Source: an uncultured bacterium
GTDB lineage: Bacteria; Actinomycetota; Coriobacteriia; Coriobacteriales; Eggerthellaceae
NCBI GenBank assembly: GCA_937890835.1
Contig: CALADF010000047.1
Location: 1 to 53,986, forward strand
Direction: 5' to 3'
DNA length: 53,986 bases
The stretch's first letter is position 1, and each line of letters starts with the position of its first letter. Position numbers and translations under genes: made by a program. Under the pieces are notes generated by a model, which saw nothing but the letters and a program-made list of their open reading frames with translations, was not told the origin of the DNA and did no database searches. This document shows positions 25,277 to 34,062 of the stretch, in pieces.

Positions 25277-25471
25277 GTGTGCTACTGCTGCATGAATTGC
25301 GGAAAATGCTCGGGTACCACGCGTGAACCCAATCCCGAGGGCATGTGCCCCATATGCGAGCACCGCAACCCCCCGGATGCAAGGAGATGCGAAGCGTGCG
25401 GAAGGCCGCTTCCGAAAACGCCGGGGAGCTCATCTTGCGATGCAGACGAATCTTCGGTTGCCGGTGAATAG
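25277..25471 (+). CDS. Small Cys-rich zinc-ribbon protein heading the third molybdoenzyme cassette
   Basis: 64 aa from a GTG at 25277, with GGGGAGG ahead. It starts M-C-Y-C-C-M-N-C-G-K-C and then carries C-P-I-C ... C-E-A-C-G, a zinc ribbon at about residues 23-42, followed by a polar tail. It is the same design as the protein at 1913-2143 (M-C-G-Y-A-C-I-G-C-G-R-C), in a like cassette but on the other side of the enzyme gene. The cysteine spacing of the head (C-x-C-C-x2-C-x2-C) suggests metal or Fe-S binding. Its constant link with these enzymes suggests a role in their maturation or electron supply (inference). Confidence 0.75.
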   Translation: MCYCCMNCGKCSGTTREPNPEGMCPICEHRNPPDARRCEACGRPLPKTPGSSSCDADESSVAGE

Positions 25472-25530
25472 AGAGACGCCGGCAAGAGGTTTGAGATTTG
25501 GGTTTTGAGGAGAAGGAGAGGAGAGAAGGT

Positions 25531-27801
25531 ATGGCTAAGGAGTACATGACGCTCGAGCATGAGAAGCCGTGGCGGTACGAGACGGAAGACGGGCTTACCT
25601 GCACACGCGGAAGCGCATGGTCGGGTCCGGGCTGCCATTTGGGTTGCGGCGTTCTTCTTTATACCGATAAAGACGGAAAGCTCGTCAAGGTGGAAGGAGA
25701 CCCCGAGAATCCGTTCAACAAAGGTCGTCTGTGCGTTCGTTGCTTGGACGCTATGGAGGCTGTCTACCACAAGGATCGTTTGACTACGCCGATGAAACGC
25801 GATCCCTCCAAACGCGGCAAGGACGAGTGGGAGCCCATTACGTGGGACGAGGCGTACGATCTGATCTTCGAGAAGTTCGACGGCTTCCGCAAAGAGTTCG
25901 GGCCTGAGAGCGTCGCGTTTTTCCAGGGGACCGGCCGCGACATCGCGCCGTGGATCACGCGTTTCGCGTGGTCGTTTGGAAGCCCGAACAACGTGTTCGG
26001 CATGTCGGGTAATTCCTGCTATGGCCCCCGCGTTGCGGGAGCCATGTGCGTGACCGGATCGTTTTGGGTCGGCGACTACTCGCAGCAGTTCCTCGATCGC
26101 TACGACAACCCCGAATGGAAGGTCCCTGAGCTTATCGTCGTGTGGGGCAATAACCCCATCAAGTCAAATTCGGACGGCTTGTACGGGCATTGGGTCGTCG
26201 ACTGCATGAAGCGCGGAAGCAAGATCATCACGGTCGATCCCAAGCGCATTTGGTTGGCCAACAAAGCTGAGGTGCACTTGCCTATTCGACCTGGAACCGA
26301 CGCGGCGATGGCTTTGGGCATGCTGAACGTCATCATCAACGAGAACTTGTACGACCACGAGTTCGTCGACTGCTGGACGTATGGCTTCGACGAGCTTAAA
26401 GAGCATGTTCAGGAATGGACTCCCGAGCGTGTGGCTGAGGTGTGTTGGGTTGAGGCTGACGATATTCGTGAGGCGGCGCGTCTGATCGCGGTGGCAGACG
26501 GCTGCGTGTTCCAGTGGGGCGTTGCCGTCGATATGCAGAAGAACGCAGTGGCGGCGGGTCATGCGATTACCTGCATTCAGGCCATTACCGCCAATATCGA
26601 CAACCCTGGCGGTATGATCTGCCCCGACTACATCCTCATGTACTTCAACGGCTGGGGACGCGAGCTGCTCGACCCTGAGAAACGCGCGAATCGCATAGGT
26701 GACTCCAAGTTTCCGATGGTCGCGGATGCGTATTCCAAAGCTGATGCAGACGAGGTCTACCACTGCATCATGACCGGGAAAGATGAAATCGGACGCGATC
26801 ACCCGATGAAGGGCGCGTGGATTCAGACGACGAACTTCTTGGTCAATACCGCGCCCGATCCTGAGTATCTCATCGAGGCGTTCCATAAGCTTGAGTTCGT
26901 CGCTGCCATCGACATGTTCATGACTCCGACCATCATGGAGCTCGCCGACGTCGTGCTTCCCGCTGCCTCGTTTGTGGAGCGTCAGGGCATTCGCATCGGC
27001 GACGGCGTTCAGCGTGCCGAGACGATCAACCGCGCGGTTGATCGTCGCTCCGAGGGCATCGATGTGCGCTCCGACATGCAGGTCAATCGCGAGCTGGGCA
27101 AGCGTTTCAATCCCGAAGCGTATCCGTGGGATAACGAAGAAGACATGTTCTCGAGCATTTTCGCGGAAACGGGTATGAGCTTCGAGCAGGTTCGCGAGAA
27201 GGCGCCTGTGTACCTGCCTTTCGAATACCGCAAATACAAGACTGGCAAGCTGCGCGCCGACGGCAAGCCCGGCTTCAACACGAGGACGGGGCGAATCGAG
27301 CTGTGGTGCTCGCTGTACAGCGGGTACGGTCTTGATCCGCTGCCGGTTTACGAAGAGCCCTCGCACAGCCCTTATCGCACGCCGGAGGAATACGCCGAGT
27401 ACCCGGTTGTTCTCACGACCGGCTCGCGCAACTGGTCGCTGTTCCATTCCGAGCATCGTCAGGTTCCCCGAATGCGCGCGCTGCATCCAGAGCCGACGGC
27501 TCTCGTGCCTCTCGACATTGCCGAGAAGTTCGATATCAAGACCGGCGATTGGGTGATTTTGAGGAATCAGTACGGAAAGTGCAAACGCAAGGTCGTGCTC
27601 GATTCCACTATGGCGCCCGGCATCGCGAGCACTGACCACGGATGGTGGTTCCCTGAGGCCGAGGGCCGTTCCGAGGAAGATGGCTTATTCGGGGCGCTTG
27701 AATACAACTGCAACATGCTCTTCAAGTTCGATCAAGGCAAGTCTGGCTTCGGGTGCGATTACAAGAACATGTTGGTCACCATCGACAAGATCGAGGAGTA
27801 G
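25531..27801 (+). CDS. Molybdopterin (bis-MGD) oxidoreductase, catechol-dehydroxylase-like, third enzyme
   Basis: 756 aa. The ATG at 25531 follows GGAGAGGAGAGAAGGT; an upstream ATG at 25498 lacks a site. The 4Fe-4S region has C35-H-L-G-C39 and C68 in G-R-L-C-V-R-C, with Cys24 a possible fourth ligand. The predicted Mo ligand is Cys163 in N-S-C-Y-G-P-R-V. V-W-G-N-N-P, R-P-G-T-D-A-A-M-A and a C-terminal H-G-W-W-F-P match the enzyme at 2516-4921, to which it is clearly related. There is no Tat signal. With the two-cluster partner, LysR and twin carboxylate carriers, it fits a cytoplasmic enzyme acting on an imported aromatic acid. Dehydroxylation is my best guess; the substrate is unknown. Confidence 0.88.
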   Translation: MAKEYMTLEHEKPWRYETEDGLTCTRGSAWSGPGCHLGCGVLLYTDKDGKLVKVEGDPENPFNKGRLCVRCLDAMEAVYHKDRLTTPMKRDPSKRGKDEWEPITWDEAYDLIFEKFDGFRKEFGPESVAFFQGTGRDIAPWITRFAWSFGSPNNVFGMSGNSCYGPRVAGAMCVTGSFWVGDYSQQFLDRYDNPEWKVPELIVVWGNNPIKSNSDGLYGHWVVDCMKRGSKIITVDPKRIWLANKAEVHLPIRPGTDAAMALGMLNVIINENLYDHEFVDCWTYGFDELKEHVQEWTPERVAEVCWVEADDIREAARLIAVADGCVFQWGVAVDMQKNAVAAGHAITCIQAITANIDNPGGMICPDYILMYFNGWGRELLDPEKRANRIGDSKFPMVADAYSKADADEVYHCIMTGKDEIGRDHPMKGAWIQTTNFLVNTAPDPEYLIEAFHKLEFVAAIDMFMTPTIMELADVVLPAASFVERQGIRIGDGVQRAETINRAVDRRSEGIDVRSDMQVNRELGKRFNPEAYPWDNEEDMFSSIFAETGMSFEQVREKAPVYLPFEYRKYKTGKLRADGKPGFNTRTGRIELWCSLYSGYGLDPLPVYEEPSHSPYRTPEEYAEYPVVLTTGSRNWSLFHSEHRQVPRMRALHPEPTALVPLDIAEKFDIKTGDWVILRNQYGKCKRKVVLDSTMAPGIASTDHGWWFPEAEGRSEEDGLFGALEYNCNMLFKFDQGKSGFGCDYKNMLVTIDKIEE

Positions 27802-27806
27802 CGGTC

Positions 27807-28136
27807 ATGGCTAAGGGAATTTTGGTTGATTACGAGTTTTGCACGGGCTGTCATACGTGCGAGATCGCGTGCGCGACATCGCACGATTTGCCCAACGATC
27901 GAGCGGGCGTCGTGGTCCATCATGAGGGCGCATGGGAGATAACGCCGAAGAAATGGCAGGACGCCTATTTGCCGGTGTTTACCGATGTGTGCGACTTGTG
28001 CGCGGGAACAGCGGCTCATGACGGGCTGCCGATGTGCGTGCATCATTGCCAGGCCGACGTGCTTCGTATCGGCGAGATCGAAGACCTCGCCGTAGATCTG
28101 GCGAAAAAGCCCAAGCAGCTTTTGTACGCGCTGTAA
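27807..28136 (+). CDS. 4Fe-4S electron-transfer subunit of the third molybdenum enzyme
   Basis: 109 aa, starting 5 bases after the enzyme's stop, so its ribosome site (GAGGAG) lies inside the enzyme's last codons and the two are coupled. The motifs C-T-G-C-H-T-C-E-I-A-C (about 12-22) and C-D-L-C ... C-V-H-H-C (about 63-83) bind two [4Fe-4S] clusters. The end (D-L-A-K-K-P-K-Q-L-L-Y-A-L) resembles that of the subunit at 2166-2501 (K-T-K-P-R-Q-V-L-W-M-P-N). It is a cytoplasmic electron shuttle for the Mo subunit. Confidence 0.92.
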   Translation: MAKGILVDYEFCTGCHTCEIACATSHDLPNDRAGVVVHHEGAWEITPKKWQDAYLPVFTDVCDLCAGTAAHDGLPMCVHHCQADVLRIGEIEDLAVDLAKKPKQLLYAL

Positions 28137-28209
28137 TCTCATCGGGCTCGGCGTGGTTTTCGGACAGGCGCCGGGCTCGATATAACCGAGGAAAGAGAGG
28201 TTTTCGAGA

Positions 28210-28410
28210 ATGTGTTTCAGACCTGCGGCATTGGACAACGGGGGCCCTGCGAAGTGCCCGAAGTGCGGGGCTGTGGTGCTTCCGACGATGCAGGAGTGCC
28301 CGAAATGCGGCGCGCGCGCCGCTGTGGGGGCTCCTGGTATGCCTTCGGTTCCAGGTGCGCCCGGGGCTCCGAAGGCCCCCGGCGCGCCGGGGGCGCCGGG
28401 CGTCCGTTAG
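28210..28410 (+). CDS. Zinc-ribbon protein with collagen-like Gly-Ala-Pro tail
   Basis: 66 aa from the ATG at 28210 (GAAAGAGAGG ahead). After M-C-F-R-P there is a zinc ribbon C-P-K-C-G ... C-P-K-C-G (about 16-34), then a tail made almost wholly of G-A-P, G-V-P and K-A-P triplets (37-66). The G-x-P/x-A-P pattern should be extended or polyproline-like and could serve as a spacer or docking arm. It is the fourth gene of the cassette, between the Fe-S subunit and the transporters. The function is not known. Confidence 0.75.
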   Translation: MCFRPAALDNGGPAKCPKCGAVVLPTMQECPKCGARAAVGAPGMPSVPGAPGAPKAPGAPGAPGVR

Positions 28411-28633
28411 CTCGACGAGCCGCTGGGCTTTGCGTTGCCGAGCCAGTATGATTCCGCCGTCGCGATGCGGGTGATCTAAGGGGAAACGGATCATGGGCGA
28501 GCGCCCCTCCGCTCGCCACAGCTCGCGAAATAGAACGTGGATTTGCTGCAATAGAGGTTGGCGCGAAGAACGATGCGTGGGGGCGGGGCTTGCGTGGCGA
28601 GCCCCGCTTTACGAGGAAGTTGGCGAGGGGATC

Positions 28634-30076
28634 ATGGGAACAATGCGGTCAAGTACGGCGGGCGCGTCCTCGCGTCCGTATACGACGAAGCAGGCGGTCG
28701 GTCTGGCGCTGGCCGTTGCGTCCGTTGCCGTTGCGTATTTTCTGCCAGGTACAGAGGCTCTGACGCATGAAGCGCTTGTCGCGTGTGGAATTTTGCTCGG
28801 CGCGGTGTTCATGTGGTTTTGCGGGACGATGCCGACGGGGGTCGTAGGGCTTTTAGGGTGCTTGCTCTTGTTCGTGCTTGGCGTGCGCCCGCAGTTTTCC
28901 GATGCGTTTTCGGGCTACACGACGACTACGGCGTGGTTTGTTCTTGCGGTTTACTGCATGACAGCCCTAATGCAGCGAAGCTCGCTCGGCGTGCGTGTTA
29001 CGAAGAGGTTCATATTATGGGCGGGTGCGAATTCGAAGAAGCTCGTGTTCGCTATCATGTTCGCCACGGCGCTCATGTCGTCGATCATGACCGATACGGG
29101 CGCGGTTGCCTTATCGATGAGCTTCGTCTTACCGCTGCTAGACTTAATAGGGGTGAAACGGGGGCTGTCGAACCTTGGGAAGTGCTTGCTTATAGGCGTT
29201 TCCCTCGGCGCTCTTATCGGCGGCTTCACCACGCCGTGCGGGCATTCTCTCAATGTCTTGTCGCTTGGTCTGCTCGAGCAGACGACGGGAGAGACTGTGA
29301 GCTACCTCAGCTGGATGGCGTACGGCGTGCCGGTGGCTTTGGTGACCCTGCCTGCGGCTTGGTTTGCGCTCGTGAAGGCGTTTCCTCCCGAGAGCATCAC
29401 GAAGGACGCCGTCGACGATCTCATGGAGTCTCAGTTCAAGACGGGGAAATTCACTGCGCACGATTATAAGTGCCTCGTTTTGATGATCGCTCTTCCCGTT
29501 CTGTGGATTGCGGGCAACTGGATTCCTCTGTTTAACGCGACATCCGTTGCCTTGTTGGGAATGGTTTTGCTCTTCGTGCCCGGCATGAACATCGTGAGCT
29601 GGAAGGATTTCGAGAGCCTGGCAAGCTGGAATCTCTTTTTGTTCTTCGGCGGCGTGCTCTCCATCGGCGGAGCGATTCAGTCGACGGGCGCGGCGGTGTT
29701 TATCGCCAATGCGTTTTTGAGCTCGGGAATATTGGGACTTCCCGTTCTGCTCTCGCTGCTGGTCATAGGCGTGTTCTTGTATCTGATCCACACGCTATGT
29801 CCCATTTCGCCAGCGTGGTGCACCATCTTCCTGCCTCCGTTGATCGTCTTCGCTCAGACGATGGGCATCGCGAGCGTCGGCCCTACGTTTTTGATCGTGT
29901 GCTTGATCGCAGGCAGTTATCTGGTGCCCCTGTGCCCGGCGATGAATATGACATATGACACGGGGTGGTATGGCTTTAAGGATACGTTGAAGTCGGGTGC
30001 GGCCCCCTCGATTGTTCTTATCGTAGCGGCGGTCTTATGGGTTTATTTGCTGGGCTACGTTTTGGGGGTGGCGTAA
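28634..30076 (+). CDS. SLC13/DASS-family carboxylate transporter, first copy
   Basis: 480 aa from an ATG behind GAGGGGATC. About 12 hydrophobic segments are present. M-T-D-T-G-A-V-A-L-S and G-H-S-L-N-V at the first half-site, and L-C-P-A-M-N-M-T-Y-D-T-G-W-Y at the second, correspond to the substrate/cation-binding hairpins of divalent-anion:Na+ symporters (CitT/SdcS type). It likely imports an organic acid, presumably the molybdenum enzyme's substrate. It is followed 119 bases later by a close paralogue, which suggests tandem duplication. Confidence 0.88.
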   Translation: MGTMRSSTAGASSRPYTTKQAVGLALAVASVAVAYFLPGTEALTHEALVACGILLGAVFMWFCGTMPTGVVGLLGCLLLFVLGVRPQFSDAFSGYTTTTAWFVLAVYCMTALMQRSSLGVRVTKRFILWAGANSKKLVFAIMFATALMSSIMTDTGAVALSMSFVLPLLDLIGVKRGLSNLGKCLLIGVSLGALIGGFTTPCGHSLNVLSLGLLEQTTGETVSYLSWMAYGVPVALVTLPAAWFALVKAFPPESITKDAVDDLMESQFKTGKFTAHDYKCLVLMIALPVLWIAGNWIPLFNATSVALLGMVLLFVPGMNIVSWKDFESLASWNLFLFFGGVLSIGGAIQSTGAAVFIANAFLSSGILGLPVLLSLLVIGVFLYLIHTLCPISPAWCTIFLPPLIVFAQTMGIASVGPTFLIVCLIAGSYLVPLCPAMNMTYDTGWYGFKDTLKSGAAPSIVLIVAAVLWVYLLGYVLGVA

Positions 30077-30195
30077 GCCGAAGGTCGTCGACGTCGTGCG
30101 CGTTAGGCGTTTTCAGATTAGTCACGTCTTCTGAGGGGCGCAGCTTCGCGAAGACGGATGAGTAATTGAGATGGAAGAAAAGGAAGGAGATAGAA

Positions 30196-31623
30196 GTGAC
30201 TGAAGCGATTAAAGAGAAGGCGCGGGCCTTCACGACGAAACAGCTTGTCGGTTTGGTGCTGGCTATTGTGGTGTTTGTTGTTTCGTATAGCATTCCCGGA
30301 AACGAGCTGCTCACTCATGAGGGAATCACGGCAATCGGCATTTTGCTGTCCGCCGTGTGCATGTGGTTCTGCGGGACCATGGCAACGGGCGTCGTCGGCC
30401 TTTTGGCTTGTTTGGCTCTGTTCGTGTCGGGTGTCGTTCCCGAGTTCGGCAAGGCGTTTTCAGGCTATACGACTACTACGACGTGGTTCATCTTGGGCGT
30501 GTATTGCATGACGGCGCTCATGCAGATGAGCTCGCTGGGAACGCGCATTACCAAGAAGTTCATCCTTCTTGCGGGCGCTGACTCGAGGAAACTCATTCTC
30601 GCCATCATGATGGTGACGGGCCTCATCTCGTTCATCATGACCGATACGGGTGCTGTGGCGCTGTCTTTGTCGTTCGTGCTGCCCATGCTCGCCATCGTCG
30701 GCGCCGTCAAAGGAAAGTCGAATATCGGCAAGTGCTTGCTGCTCGGCGTGTCTTTTGCGGCTCTACTCGGCGGCTTCGCGACTCCCATCGGCCATTCTCT
30801 CAATGTACTCGGCGCGGGTCTGCTCACTTCTGCTATCGGCCAGGAGATCAACTTCCTGAAGTGGATGGCGTACGGCGTTCCCGTGTTTGCGGTAAGCGTC
30901 ATCGTCGCGTGGCTTGGCCTTATCAAGGCGTTCCCGCCTGAGGAGATTACTCAGGAGAAGATCGACGAGCTGATGGAAAACCAATTCAAAACGGGTAAAT
31001 TCACCACTCATGATTACAAGTGCCTCGTGCTGGTCGTAGGCCTTCCCGTCCTCTGGATTCTTGGAAACTGGTTTCCCATTTTCAATTCCACTTCCGTGGC
31101 TCTTCTCGGCATGATCCTCATGTTCATTCCCGGCATGAACATTTGCACGTGGAAAGAATTCGAAAGCATGGCTTCGTGGAATTTGTTCCTGTTCTTCGGC
31201 GGCATCTTGTCCATCGGCGCTGCTATTCAGTCGACGGGAGCTGCTGATTTTATCGCGACGCTGTTCCTGAACTCCGGCATTATGGACATCCCCGTCCTTG
31301 TGTCGTTCCTGCTTATCGGCGTTGTTTTGTACTTGCTGCATACGCTGTGCCCGATCTCTCCTGCATGGGTCGCTATTTTGCTTCCGCCGCTGATTACGTA
31401 TGCGGTCACCATCGGCGTCGATCCGTTCGTCCCCACCTTCATGCTGATCTCTATTATCGCCGGCAGCTTCCTTGTGCCGTTGTGCCCGGCGATGAACATG
31501 ACGTATGACACGGGGTGGTACACGTTCGGAGAGACTGCGAAGGGCGGCTGGCTTTTGTCCGTCGTGTTCGTGCTGTTCGATGTTCTGTGGTGCTTCTTGC
31601 TTGCCGTGGTCATAGGGTTGTAA
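30196..31623 (+). CDS. SLC13/DASS-family carboxylate transporter, second copy
   Basis: 475 aa from a GTG at 30196, with AAGGAG about 7 bases ahead. It is colinear with the previous gene along its length and shares long motifs (H-E-G/A ... I-L-L-x-A-V-x-M-W-F-C-G-T-M, C-P-I-S-P-A-W, M-N-M-T-Y-D-T-G-W-Y). Differences gather in the N-terminal 25 residues and in the loop after the first hairpin. This copy looks slightly less GC-rich than its partner. The pair may differ in substrate (acid taken up versus product exported) or act together; sequence cannot decide. It is the last gene of the cassette before the regulator. Confidence 0.9.
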   Translation: MTEAIKEKARAFTTKQLVGLVLAIVVFVVSYSIPGNELLTHEGITAIGILLSAVCMWFCGTMATGVVGLLACLALFVSGVVPEFGKAFSGYTTTTTWFILGVYCMTALMQMSSLGTRITKKFILLAGADSRKLILAIMMVTGLISFIMTDTGAVALSLSFVLPMLAIVGAVKGKSNIGKCLLLGVSFAALLGGFATPIGHSLNVLGAGLLTSAIGQEINFLKWMAYGVPVFAVSVIVAWLGLIKAFPPEEITQEKIDELMENQFKTGKFTTHDYKCLVLVVGLPVLWILGNWFPIFNSTSVALLGMILMFIPGMNICTWKEFESMASWNLFLFFGGILSIGAAIQSTGAADFIATLFLNSGIMDIPVLVSFLLIGVVLYLLHTLCPISPAWVAILLPPLITYAVTIGVDPFVPTFMLISIIAGSFLVPLCPAMNMTYDTGWYTFGETAKGGWLLSVVFVLFDVLWCFLLAVVIGL

Positions 31624-31690
31624 CGCACTGCCGACCTGATCGAAAGGAGTTGCAAAGCTCCCCTTCGTAGATGTATACATAGTGTCCTAA

Positions 31691-31727
31691 TGACAAGCCA
31701 GCCAGGTTCAGCCCGGCTGGCTTGTCA
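31691..31727. terminator. 13-bp perfect hairpin after the transporter cassette
   Basis: TGACAAGCCAGCC and its complement flank an 11-base loop, 68 bases after the last transporter gene and 84 before the LysR start. No T tract follows. It is a likely end point of the cassette transcript, or a binding palindrome for the regulator. Confidence 0.55.
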
Positions 31728-31811
31728 TGTCGGGGTGCAACGTGGCGCTGCGTGCCCGGATGCGCTGCTGGGGTCTGCCGTGCGTAAGGGCGGGTTGATG
31801 AGGGGGATCAG

Positions 31812-32747
31812 ATGGAAATTGCCGTATTGCGTGAATTTGTTTCGCTGGCGGAGAATTTGAATTTCAGCACAACGGCGAAACGCCTGTTCATCACCCAATC
31901 GACCCTCAGCCGTCACATCGCTGCGCTCGAACACGAGCTGGGATGCAGGTTGTTCGAGCGCACGAGCCGTCGCATGATGCTCACTGCGGAAGGCGAGACG
32001 TTTTACGAAGATGCGAAGCACTTGGTGGGTGCTGCTGATGCGGCGATGGCGCGCATCATGGACGTGCGTTCGACCACGAAGGCGCCACTGCGCGTCGGGT
32101 ATTTGTACGATGCCACCTCTAACCTGATCCCCGCTTTGATGAAGTGGTTCGCCGAGGAGGTTCCCGGCTTTAGCCCTGAATTCACTTCCCTTGAATACGG
32201 GCACCTGATGCGGGCGTTGATGGAGCGTAGCATCGACGTTGCTTTGACCATGGATATCGACCCCGAAGAGCGAGCTCATTACGATTCGTTCGATTTGTAT
32301 GATGACTGCTATTACCTTGCCGTTCCCGCAGGGGATGCGTTGGCGAAGCGTGATTCGATCACTGTGGACGAGATTCGCTCCCTTGATAATCTCATCTGGC
32401 CCGATAAGAGCGTCGTCATGGCGTCACATGCCTTGTTTGCGGAAATCCTCGGCAGCGATGAAGGGCTGAACATTTCTTTGTACTATCGGGACATGCGCAC
32501 GTTGATGCTGCAGATATCGCATGGGTTCGGGGTTTCCTTGGTGGCGGGGCATCATGCGATGTGTCGCGACTGCAATGTCGAGTTGGTTCCTATAGAGGGT
32601 CGTGATACGTGCTTTCACGTTAGCGTCATGTGGAAAAACGATGCTTCTCCCGCATTCGTTGAGGTGTTTGGAGCGATGGGCGGACGCTTTGGCATGGAAG
32701 ACGGCAAGCCTGCGCGCACGGTGCGTAATATGATTCCCACGCTGTAG
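31812..32747 (+). CDS. LysR-family transcriptional regulator of the third cassette
   Basis: 311 aa from an ATG behind GAGGGGGATCAG. A winged HTH (V-L-R-E-F-V-S-L-A-E-N-L-N-F-S-T-T-A-K-R-L-F-I-T-Q-S-T-L-S-R-H-I-A) and an effector domain beginning P-L-R-V-G-Y-L-Y are clear. It lies downstream of the enzyme/transporter cassette in the same direction and is the nearest candidate regulator for it. The effector domain has C-R-D-C and H-H-A-M-C near residue 250, which could sense metal or redox state, though this is speculative. It converges on the glycosylase gene, with 8 bases between stops. Confidence 0.88.
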   Translation: MEIAVLREFVSLAENLNFSTTAKRLFITQSTLSRHIAALEHELGCRLFERTSRRMMLTAEGETFYEDAKHLVGAADAAMARIMDVRSTTKAPLRVGYLYDATSNLIPALMKWFAEEVPGFSPEFTSLEYGHLMRALMERSIDVALTMDIDPEERAHYDSFDLYDDCYYLAVPAGDALAKRDSITVDEIRSLDNLIWPDKSVVMASHALFAEILGSDEGLNISLYYRDMRTLMLQISHGFGVSLVAGHHAMCRDCNVELVPIEGRDTCFHVSVMWKNDASPAFVEVFGAMGGRFGMEDGKPARTVRNMIPTL

Positions 32748-32755
32748 CTGAGATC

Positions 32756-33568
32756 TTATCGGCAATGCGGCAGTATGACCCGATATGCCTCGATGAGCTT
32801 GTCGAGGGAGGCGGCGGCGTTTGCCGGACTGGTGGAGGGCAGCTGCGTGCACGGCATATGCGTGGCGGGCTCGCAGTATTTTCGGTAGAGCTCGGTCGCT
32901 TTCGCGCCCGTGCAAAACACCGCATCGACGGGCGCCTTTCCCAAAAGCCACGCGATGTCGTTTGGGACGCACTCGGCGATGGTGCCGTCGCTTGCTCCCT
33001 CGATGGTGCATTCGGCCAGAACATCCCATAGCGCGATACCGTGCTCGTGCAGAAGGTCTGTTTTGTCTTGCGTCGTCTTGGGGACGGGGGCGTTGAACAG
33101 TGCCGCCATCACTTTCCAGAAACGGTTTTGCGGGTGCCCGTAGTAGAAGCCGGCTTCTCGCGACTTGGGCGAAGGCATGGTGCCTAGCAGAAGCACGCGC
33201 GCATGCCGGTCGAATACGGGCTCGAGCGGATGCACCACATGCGCGGCGGTGCGTCGAGCGCGGCTCGAGGCGTTTATCGCGGCATGTGCTTTCGCGCGGC
33301 GGGTTGACGCGATTCCGTTTGGGGCGCCTTGCCTTTCGGGCGCGCTTGCGGATGCAGATTCGTCGACTTGCTGTCGAGCTGCGGCGACGCGCTGCTCGCG
33401 TGCTTTTGCAGCGTTCGCTTCATCGAGCTTCGCCATCTCCTCGTCCAGAGCCGAGGGAATGCCGAAAAGCGTGCGGTGTGACGAGAAGAGCCGCGGGCTC
33501 TTTCCGCTCGACTCGGCGGCTAGGGCCGATTGGATCATCTCCCATTTCGTGTCTTCGCTGCGCGTCAT
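32756..33568 (-). CDS. DNA-deoxyinosine/uracil-type glycosylase (UDG superfamily)
   Basis: 270 aa from the ATG at 33568 (AAAGAGGATGCC). The C-terminal 165 residues form the UDG fold: H-P-L-E-P-V-F-D then L-L-L-G-T-M-P-S-P-K-S-R-E-A-G-F-Y-Y-G-H-P-Q-N-R-F-W (catalytic and base-stacking motif), and T-Q-L-P-S-T-S-P-A-N-A at the leucine-loop motif. This pattern fits DNA-deoxyinosine glycosylases, which remove hypoxanthine or uracil to start base-excision repair. The first about 100 residues are extra, Ala/Arg/Glu-rich and low-complexity, longer than in usual members, and may be a helical linker. It is monocistronic. Confidence 0.85.
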   Translation of the reverse strand: MTRSEDTKWEMIQSALAAESSGKSPRLFSSHRTLFGIPSALDEEMAKLDEANAAKAREQRVAAARQQVDESASASAPERQGAPNGIASTRRAKAHAAINASSRARRTAAHVVHPLEPVFDRHARVLLLGTMPSPKSREAGFYYGHPQNRFWKVMAALFNAPVPKTTQDKTDLLHEHGIALWDVLAECTIEGASDGTIAECVPNDIAWLLGKAPVDAVFCTGAKATELYRKYCEPATHMPCTQLPSTSPANAAASLDKLIEAYRVILPHCR

Positions 33569-34062
33569 GGCATCCTCTTTCGCTGCGGTGGCGTTCGAGG
33601 CAAGCATACCGCAACGCGTCTAGCCTATCGTGTGCGCTTGACGGGGAGTCTCGTGTTTGGATTTGCGCGGCTGGTTGATTGCGCGGCTGCACAGCTGCAC
33701 GGTTGCGCGGCCGATCGATCGGGCTTTTTTATCTGATGCGCGGAAAAAGGGCGCGTCTTGGTGCGAGATGAACCGATTTGTATGGTCGGTTCGGCGTATA
33801 GGGGGCACGTGCTTCCGAAATGCTACCCATATGCTATGCAAGTGGGGCGCAACGTGCGTCATATTGGGGTCGTGAGCGCTTTAAAACCATACAAGTCGGG
33901 CAATATGGCGCATGAGGGGCTTTGATTTGAGCATGTTAGCGCGTGGGCGCCCGCCGGTCTCGGATTCGCGCATGTGAATGGGCGGTGAGGTACACGCCGC
34001 TCGTCGCTGTCTCGTCCCACACCCCCTCCCATTGCAGATCGATCGCGATACACTGCATTCCT
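33569..34062. other. Intergenic stretch
   Basis: About 490 bases between two genes reading apart. It includes an imperfect GCGCGGCTG-type repeat near 33665-33715. I find no gene with a ribosome site, no RNA gene and no mobile-element end. Confidence 0.4.

Noticed and set aside
26164..27639. 491-codon minus-strand frame inside the third molybdenum enzyme
   Set aside because: Antisense shadow of a gene with clear motifs; the translation is Arg/Val-rich and has no start site or family pattern.
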